Of a stretch of 10,893 nt of DNA, positions 1 to 9,200 are shown piece after piece (the first letter of the stretch is position 1; the number at the start of each line of letters is the position of its first letter). This DNA comes from Hemicentrotus pulcherrimus. Its lineage: Eukaryota > Echinodermata > Echinoidea > Camarodonta > Strongylocentrotidae. The translations under genes and the position numbers were made by a program. The notes beneath the pieces are model-generated. The model did no database searches. It was not told the origin of the DNA and saw only the letters and a list, made by a program, of their open reading frames with translations. The stretch is taken from assembly GCA_003118195.1 (NCBI GenBank), contig BEXV01000360.1, positions 122,750 through 133,642 on the forward strand. The letters are read 5' to 3'.

Positions 1-90
1 GAATATTTGTACCATTAAAAACAGAAATAACGAACAAAACAAAATCAAAACAAGCTATTGTATGCCTACAGATAAACACAGTAATCTTAC

Positions 91-265
91 CTGAATTTTC
101 AGATTCTTATCCGTGTCATGCGTTTTCCCCAGCAGGGAGAGTGTCCCACTCAGGCCATGGCTTGCCCTCCTTCCCCCCGGTAGGGTTCCCTCTGCAGTAC
201 TTGGGAATGAGTAGTGCTTCATGATTGGCTGGTTGAAGAATGTCCCTTCTGCCATGGTTTGAGCC
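91..265 (-). CDS. Exon H: Gly/Ser/Thr-rich segment, last exon visible (residues 343-401)
   Basis: The donor is ATTCAG|GTAAGATTAC, a near-perfect consensus. The acceptor chosen is CAAATGGCAG|GGCTCAAACC. Its pyrimidine tract is modest, but it completes the Arg codon (AG|G) left by exon G across a 4,958-bp intron. A nearby CCATGGCAG would break the phase. The 175-bp exon reads AQTMAEGTFFNQPIMKHYSF and continues through a GGRRASHGLSGTLSLLGK region. RRAS is a consensus-type basophilic kinase site. The Met inside it is internal and need not be a start codon. The open frame continues only four bases before the donor, so the rest of the protein lies beyond position 1. Confidence 0.82.
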
Positions 266-3200
266 CTGCCATTTGATAGGATAATAGTTTGACTTCATTT
301 AAATATTGTCTTTTTAAATTTTAGAATGCAATTTTGTTACATCACTTTCTATGATAAACCTCCATATTGATATGTGCACAGAAGTGCACTAGTAAAGACT
401 TGTTCAGATATGACCCGGCAAAACCACATTGCCATATCTTAACAACCCTAACTATTTTAATGAAAAATGTAATGAAAAGATTTTTAAAGACATCAACAAT
501 GAAGGTAAATGACTCAGTATTTAAACCCAATTGCATTGCACATCAAAATTAGCAACATTACTGGATAGGCAGGTGGAATTGGCATTCCCATAAAAAAAAA
601 ATTAAAAGAAATCATTCTATATCATAACTAGGGCATACATACTTGCGCGACATTGCACCTACACATGGTAATAAACCAGTACCGGTACATACACATGTAT
701 ACCTACCGCCAGTATACTTTTACGCATACATATACAGTTGTAGTAGAAGATACATAAAGCAAATAATAAAAGTATGCAAGAAGTGGGGAAAGCATCTCAA
801 TCTACACCCCCCCCCAGCTGTAACGTACACTCACAAAAATTCACAACCTTTCCCGTTAGATAAAAATATACCAGTACGTGTCTTACAAGTCTACTCTGAA
901 GAAGATGTAACCCCTTTTTGAATTTACTAGTCTCCTTGAATAGAGATCTGGGCAACATATTATAAAGAGTTGCGATTGATTCAAATGACATGAAAATAAT
1001 CGCAACTCTCATCTCTTAAGTACACAGAATTTGCTTTTAGTTAAATAATGAATATACAATCTGCAATCCCATCGACAAATGCAGAATAGAATCCTTAGTT
1101 GGAGACGCATCATTCCATAGTTGGGACACGAGCGAGAGGGGAAAAAGCACATTAGAACAAGAGCAGACATACAGAATGGATGCAGTTATAAAGGCATACT
1201 ATTGATGAAGGGGAAGTTCAACGTAACATTAAGTTGGTTTTAACAAAAGGAGAAAAAAATTAGAAAATTAATTAGTAAAAGTGAGCAATATCTAATTGTA
1301 AAATATGAAAATTTTTGAAGTTGACATTAGTGAAAGGGCCTTGACTGGAATGCATTTTCTTAGTAATTGTAAGGGGAAAATATTGATATTTGAAGTTTTT
1401 TAGAGCAGGGCAGGGAAGGAACTTCGCAAGATATGTCACATAATATGCCAATTTGTGCTTGATTGATTGTACCTTCAAAAATTAATAACTTACTTATATT
1501 TGTAATCAGATTTTGCTCAAACTCCACTGACATATTCCTCTTATTTCTCTGCTTCTACTAAAACCAAATTAATATCAGGGTGGACTTCCCCTTTAAAGGG
1601 CCCATGACATCAAAATACAAGTGTATTCCTATTGGTGTGCAGTCCTGCATACATCTCATATTTTTTGATATGTAAACTTCTGAATTTGTTTAATAGATTT
1701 TTAAATATTTGTTTAAATATTTTTTTTTCAAACTTGCTAAGCTCCACCCCCAAAACCTACAGATCTCATTCCCCTTGTGACATCATCTGTCAGTCATCAA
1801 TGAGCTAACTTGAGAAAGTGACATGTAACTTTGCCAAGATGACCACCTGTTTCACTCAGTATGCAGGCTGTATTAAAAAAAACTGATCTAGAGAAGTATC
1901 TATTCTATATGTATGTAACGTGCAGAAAGTATTAAACACCACAGAAAGTACAAAAATATAGCCAAATTCGTAATGAAGTCTGCAGGATAACATAAAAACT
2001 ATGATCTCAGCAGATATTGCTACATGTTAATACTAAAACGGTGGGATTTAAAAGACAGGATAGCTTAGTATGTGCTTGCAAAATTACATCGTGAGCAAAT
2101 TTTCTTTTATGACAAACAAATAAATAAGATTAGTTTTCATAAATTTGACATATTCTGTATAAAAGGAAATTCTTAATATACATGTACTTTACTTGTAATC
2201 TCTATTCATATACACATTAATAAAATACATACATGGAATGCAGCAAGTAACAGTAGCGCCAGAAAATTGCAAAATAATTAAAATTTGCCTAAAAGCATGA
2301 CACAAATCATTGATATGCAAAAATAAAAAGCATATTTTTTCTAAATTATTCTAGAAAAGTAAATCAAAGGATCATGCCAAAGGCTGCATTATTTGCTCTG
2401 AACCAATCAAATTCATTTGATAACTACATTAAATATAAGGGATTATTTCCTACTCCATGTTAAAGATGAGCTAACATTCCCATTCCTTTTAAAATATCTC
2501 GCATGAAAAGGCTAAAAAAGGGCAATGATGTAATCCTTTTGCACTTTGAAATTTTCTCCCAGAAAAATGGCAATGCTGGCATGTTGATCTTTAAGAGTCA
2601 ACTTTTGGCAAGAAGACATTCTATGAAACCCTCTTAAAAAAGGAATGGGAAATGAATCTGATTGGTCCACCTAGTAGCTCAAGCTTGAATATATTTTGAA
2701 CATTTTTTGATTACAAACCTTCTTCTAAAATGTCTTTGTTCCCAACATTGCATGACAATAGATTGAAGATAAAAACATTAAGATCAAACATCTACAATGT
2801 AGCAAGTAAATTAAAAAAAAATGTTATCAGTATCCATTTTCTTTACAAAACTTTTCTTACTCTTTTCCCTCCACACATATTCCTATTATTTCTACTACCT
2901 GTTGTCTTAATCTATGTACCCTAATCTTGCTTTCTCTTTCTTCACTTGTACTATATACCAAGAAAAGTGAGATTATTTTACATCACAAAAAAGGATTGTG
3001 TTAGTGTGTATGGCAATAGGTTGAGAGTATGTTTGAAAACAGGAGCTAACACTAAATAGAATACACAGGGCACAATCTTGGATAGCAGAGGAATTGGAAT
3101 AGAGAATGAAAAAACTTCTGATTTCAAGGATATATATTGGGCAAAGGTAGTTGAGCACACAAAAGAATGGAGAGTGGTTATGGTTACACACAAGACAAAA

Positions 3201-6200
3201 TTTCAGAGATATTTGGGATAAGTGGTCGAGTTCAAATGAGAAATGTTAATTTTTGTTTGTTAATCAAAATTACTCTGGTACCATACAACAACAAAAAAGG
3301 GATAGTATTTCAAATGAAGACTTAATTGGAGGAATGTATTGATATTGTATGTCATCAAGGCCCTGAAATTACTTGGTATCATGTGCTATTTTCTGTCAAT
3401 TTTTAAGATCTCTTTCTTACTGTTTCTCCATATCCTCAGTAACACTTCCCCTTTGCCTTCTTTCCCTTCATCAATTTTTATTTTAATAAATTGTTTATTT
3501 CCCCATCTCTTATCCTGCTCCATTTCCCCTTCCATTTCTTCCACCCTTTTACTTTTTTCCCTCTCTCCTGATTAAAGTCCACTTATGAAACAACTTTGAT
3601 ATTTCACATTGGTCTTTTTTAATTTATCAAATTCAAAGATGTAAATTCGAAGAAAGACATAGTAAGTACAATACCTGGTAAATCAAGCTCTATTGCTGTG
3701 TTGCTATCAAAATTTAACAATATTTGTATGTCCACACAACGGGTTTATTAAGGCGTGGGTGTGGGATACAGCATTTAACACAACACAGTTTTATATACCA
3801 GTTTTAAATGCTAACAGTTTAGGCTGATAGGCTTTTCTTCAAAGAGTTGACCTCCAGTTTGACAATTCTCACAAATGTATTCCAGCCAAGAGGTGTCATA
3901 CATAATTTTTCGTACAGCATTTTCATCAAATACAGCAAATGGTAAATTTCTTTTAACAATAAGTTTAAAGAGGCAATTAAACAAGAGAAATGTGTCTTCC
4001 TCATCAATACATGTATGCCTCCGCCTACATTGTTTTAGGTTCTTCATTAGCCTATTTTTGGTGATAATCTGAAGTTCACATTGCATTTCAATATTGCAAA
4101 TTTGTAGGGGTTAGTTCAGAGTTCAGAATCATGTGTACAACAACACAAAACACAAAAAAAAGAATATTTCAAATTTATAGAAAAGGTTAGCTTCATGGCT
4201 TCTTGTGATAGGTATGGATTTTAAACCATGTTAGCTAAATACAGCAACTTTGGTTGGGGATTAGTTCAGCGCATCAATGGTAATCCTACTGAAGAAAAAT
4301 GAGTCCATTTTTGTTTTTTAGCTTTGGTTTCATACTTTTTTATTTATAATAAGGTAAATGTGAGACGGGGGTTAGCTTAGAATCTTCAGAAAGTCAGCTA
4401 TATCACTCGTAAATTGAAATATAAGAGAAAAAAAGGGGTAGGGTAGAAGTGTGAATTTCTCACTGGTATGCTTTGATTTAGGATTGATATGGGTTTCAAA
4501 AGTAGAGCAAATTTGGTCTAGGTAATAATTAGTTCAGAGTCAACAGTATTTCTACTCTAGCCACGCTCAAAATAAAAACACTGTTAGGTTTTTTTTCTGA
4601 ATCAATGTTGTCGACAAACCTCTGTAACATTTTCCTGGAGTATTGAGATGCCCGCCGTTTGAAAGAGGGAGTAGAAATGGCGTGAGATTGTCTTCTGGCA
4701 AAAATGTAATTGTTAAAAAAAATCAGTAGAGAACAACTGACAGTATCTTCAAAGGCAACTCTTTAAGAGTCTCATGCTTTGTCTTGTCATTTAGTTTGGG
4801 AACAAAAAGAGAATTGTGCTACGTAACTTTATGATCCCCCACCATAAAAAATAAAATAGATAAAATAATTGATGGATGGATGGATGGATAAATGAATGAA
4901 TAAGTACCATTTTACAAGGTCTATTTGTTAATTTTCAACAGCTCTCTAGAGATTTTTAGATGCAAATCACTACCTGCCTTGTTTTTTAGAAGGCTGAAGG
5001 GCTTCTGTAATCTACATGAATAATATCGTGGTAAGTGATTTACATGAAGATGGGAGTACAATTTTGATGATCTAATAAAACTCTACCGTTTTCTATAATT
5101 CAAAAAGAAGGAAAAAGAGTACAAGTAATCAACTGGTGCAATACATTATGAATAATTATCTCATGGACAAAGAGCAATTGCTTTCTGTGAAATATATCTA
5201 TCATAATTTTACTTAGTTCTTACCTTTTGTTCTCCAGACTCTTTTTCCTCCTTTCACTTCCAGCTCTTGAGAGAACCTGTAAAAAAAAAGAGAAAAAAAG
5301 AAAAGAAGAGAGAAAAATAATACACTTATCGCCACGTATTAATAACATAAGGAATTGCTTTGAGCCTGGAGAAGACCAAGTACTTTATACACACAACAAC
5401 AACAAAAATCACAACCAAACCAAACTAAAACTAGTTTTTTTAAAAAGGAGACAAACAAACAAAAAATAATGACAAAAGGTGAATAACTGACTTTCCTATA
5501 TAGAAAACAAGAAAAGATTAAAACCTATCCAAATATGCTGATGGTTTCTATTATGATTTCTTAATTTAGTCATGACAGACTTTCTGCCTATCTACATAAA
5601 TTGTTTTAAATATGGCTTTCATTTCTTCAAATTTCTATACACATATGTCTGGCATCATTATAAAGGTCATCAATCAACAGTTATTAAGCCAACCCAATAA
5701 TACATATGATTGTCACAAGAGAAATATGATTTACTACTTTACCTCATCAGGCGATCCCTTGTGAACAGGTGGTGAGATGGGTGGGGATGCTCCTAGGGGC
5801 GGGGTGGGGGGTTTGCATACAACGGCACCCGAAGAATGAATGCTGGAGTCATCCGGTGATGAAGTGTCACTCTGGGGAGGGGATGGAAAGAGTGAAACAA
5901 TTAAATATATCTAAGAGGATATAAGTTTCTCTAAGATAAGAGTAAGAATACATCATTTTTCACATAATGCTTCTTCATTCAAAAGGAATATTCAGATCAA
6001 ACAAAGTATTGGATAGAAAGGTACTGTAGGAAGACGGGGAAAATTTGTTAAAATTTGGGAAAGTTTATAAAAGGTGCTTGTGGTGTTCCTAGGACTTTGA
6101 ACATAAGTATTCCCTTGTCATCAAGACTTAAAACTTTTATGCCAATGACATAGTGCCAACATTTCTGGCAGAGAATAATATTGATAAACTTTATCTAGTT

Positions 6201-9200
6201 GTACAATCTGTATCAGATGCCAAAGCACAATTTTTTTTTCATTAGAGGGGCCTTGTCACATCCCCATAACTTCCAAAAGCAATGCCCCTGCATATCTAAA
6301 AAAAATCTTACCGGTCTCTTGAGCCAGGCCTGTCTGAGTGACACACCTCCATGACTTAAACTCTTCTGAATAGGTGGCTTGCCTTGGGGTACTTTGCTTG
6401 CTTTGTGGCTGTAGAATGAAGAAAAAAAAAATCAAAAACTAGATGGAATTTAGACTGCGTGCAGTAAAAAATGATGCCTCCACCGAAGAGAAATTTTACT
6501 AACCAAAACGGAAGCTATTTTTAAAGTTCAAGTTTGATTGTAATCCATCCGTCGGTTTTAATGATAATGCATTCACAAGCTTTTTATAGTCATACATAAT
6601 GAGCCCCATGACCTTTGACCTCATGACCCCAAAATTTAATCAGTTCGTTGGCTCTGCAAGATACATACACGACCCAAGTTTGGCAAAATCCATCCATCGG
6701 TTCTTGCGAAAATGCGATCACGAGCTATTTTTGTATACATAATGATCCCTGTGACCTTTGACCTTCAACCTCGTGACCCCAAATTCTAATCAGTTCATAG
6801 GCTCTGATAGATAAATACATGACCCAAGTTTGGCAGGAATCCATCGACCGTTCTTGAGATAACGCGACCACAAGCTATTTTTGTATACATAATGAGCCTT
6901 GTGACCTTTGACATTCGACCTCATGACCCCAAAATCTAATCAGTTCATTGGCTCTTTTAGATACATACATGACCCAAGTTTGGCAGGAATCCATCAATTG
7001 GTTCTTGAGATAACGCAACCACGAGAACGGGACGTACGGACGTACGTACGAACGGACGGACAACCAGAAAACATAATGCCTCCGGCTACTTTGTAGCGGA
7101 GGCATAAAAAGTCATCAAAACATTGTTTTAATATAGTCAATAAATTAATCATCTGGGTCAGTAATACAATTCAATATAGCCTCATCTCAGAAATATGAGA
7201 TTTTACTCACTTTTCAGCTCAGGTAAAATTCTTAGCCAGCTTTGGTATACGTGTTTTACCCTAAGCTTAATACAGCGTCCTAGCTGACTTAGGCCAATAG
7301 TTTTGGGGGGCCTTGACTGGAAGGCATTCCTACTTCATTATTAATTTAATTACACTTTACATCATCATGAAACAAAATGCTGCAGTTTTGCTGCATTATA
7401 TCTGAACAAGGCTTAAGTAGTGGAATGTATAAAACTCTTTTAGTTTTGAAACAAACAAACAAAAAAAAGTATAAGTTGACATCATGAGTAAAAAATTTAA
7501 CTCAACGTTCAATTTGGAAATGATACCTTGGAGTGATGGATTCATCTGTCGAAGCGGCTCCGTTGAACTTCATCGGCTGCATGGCAAATGTAGGGAACAG
7601 GTAGTGGATGTGGTTCACGATGAGGAACTTCATAATGAGCTCATAGGCAAAGAGTCTGCCTTCCCTCCACTCCCATGCTTTGCACAAAACACTGTCAACA
7701 GGCACTGCTGAGAAATCTGAAACCAATGTATAAAGTTCAAAGTACTAGCAAGATTTGATTGGACAAGGCAGATTGTGTCTCCCCACCCTCACCAGAAAGT
7801 CTTACATGTGAACTTTAATACATATGACCTCAAATGACATTTGACCTTATCATGTGACCCTTGAGAACACAATAGTGTGAAGGTCCTCTAAGTGCAGATC
7901 CGATCAGAGTTTGGTGATAATAGGATAAACGGTTGTCAAGTCATTTGTCTCAAGAGTGTGATATGACCTTAAATGACTTTTAACCTTAGCATGTGAACTT
8001 TTAGAGCAATACATTATTAAGGTCCCACAAGTGCAGATCGATAAAAAGGTATAAAAGTATAACATCCTTAGAAAGAAATGTCACAGCATTTGGAAGAAAA
8101 AAACCCCCATTTAATTGCGCAAACAGTAATTGTTCTTACACTATGAAATATTCATTAAAGTAGATCCATATCACATACATAATCTTTTGTAAGAAGAGTA
8201 CAAAGGTGTTTGAAATTTCAGAAGAAAAAGACAAATTATAAGGTACTTGGGGAAATAAGTCACTGGTCTGCATCATATACCCTACCTCCTTCAAGTTGAC
8301 TGACATTGACAATGCTGATAGCCTTGCCCTGGCCGTAGAAGGGTTGCTGCCTACGCCTGTTTTGTCTTGGACTCTGAGACGTGACCTCTCCCATTGTCCC
8401 TGCTCGGGGTCGTGAACCCTCCAGAGTCTCGTCCGGCGGCTGATCACCTCGGGTAACATTGACATTGACCCTGTGACCCTCCATCTTGTTGATCATCTGT
8501 GATCTTCCTTGAGAATCACTGCAAGGAATTGAAATTTGATATTGACATTAAAATGAAATTGTAATACAGTCAAACCTGTCTATAGCGACTACCCAAGGGA
8601 AACACAAATAGTGTTCTTTGTAGACAGGTTCCTCTAGTACATGTTTCAATGGAAGCCATTTTCAAGGGAAACAAAAAATGTGGTCTTTGTAGACAAGTAG
8701 TCACTATTAAAAGCAAGTTTGACTGTAGAAATATTTAAAAGGAATTTGATATTCAAATGAATCACATGCTGAGATCTAAATTGGCCCTTGATATTTAAAA
8801 TGAATTTACACTTTAAATAAAATTTGATGTTGAAATGATATAAACTTCATAATGGAATTATAAATATATATGTAAAGAAATTATTCAAAACTTTGCTGCT
8901 AAAGTTAATATGAATTTCTTAATAAGATGACAAACAAAATTTGAAAATGAACAATCCAACTTATATACGGTTCTCTGACCTGGTTGACACCTCCTGCCGC
9001 ACGTCTGCTGACGTTGTGTTGAAAGTGGTGGCAGCGGTGGGATTTGAGTGGTCATGTGACAGGGTGTGGAAGTGGGAGAGGGTGTGAGCAGGTTGGCTCA
9101 TGTACTTGATGCTGATTCCCCAGTTGGCGCTGAGACCTTGCAGCACAAGCTTCAGCAGGGCAGAGTTGTTGCAATCCTTAACCACTGTGGACGTACAAGA

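Noticed and set aside
55..255. Minus-strand frame starting at the internal Met as a stand-alone gene
   Set aside because: It is exon H read through its donor. The Met is internal, and the frame joins in phase to exon G across the large intron.
643..921. 92-codon plus-strand frame
   Set aside because: Tyr/His/Pro-rich from TACA-type low complexity, no splice sites in phase with anything, and no recognisable domain.
3339..3575. Hydrophobic plus-strand frame resembling a membrane protein
   Set aside because: The hydrophobic residues come from C/T-rich codons of a pyrimidine tract, with no splice or start context.
5227..5469. Plus-strand Lys/Arg-rich frame
   Set aside because: It overlaps exon G on the opposite strand, and its basic composition comes from A-rich polypyrimidine-tract complement and A-rich intron.
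6594..7024. Evenly spaced repeats as a CRISPR array
   Set aside because: The whole 145-bp unit is repeated with no unique spacers, the genome is eukaryotic, and the ends are those of an inverted-repeat element.
6875..7105. Frames on both strands near the hairpin
   Set aside because: They lie entirely in the tandem-repeat element, and their composition follows the repeat units.
8136..8465. 109-codon minus-strand frame over exon C
   Set aside because: A different frame from the one that fits both splice sites. It runs on into intron sequence and is a shadow.
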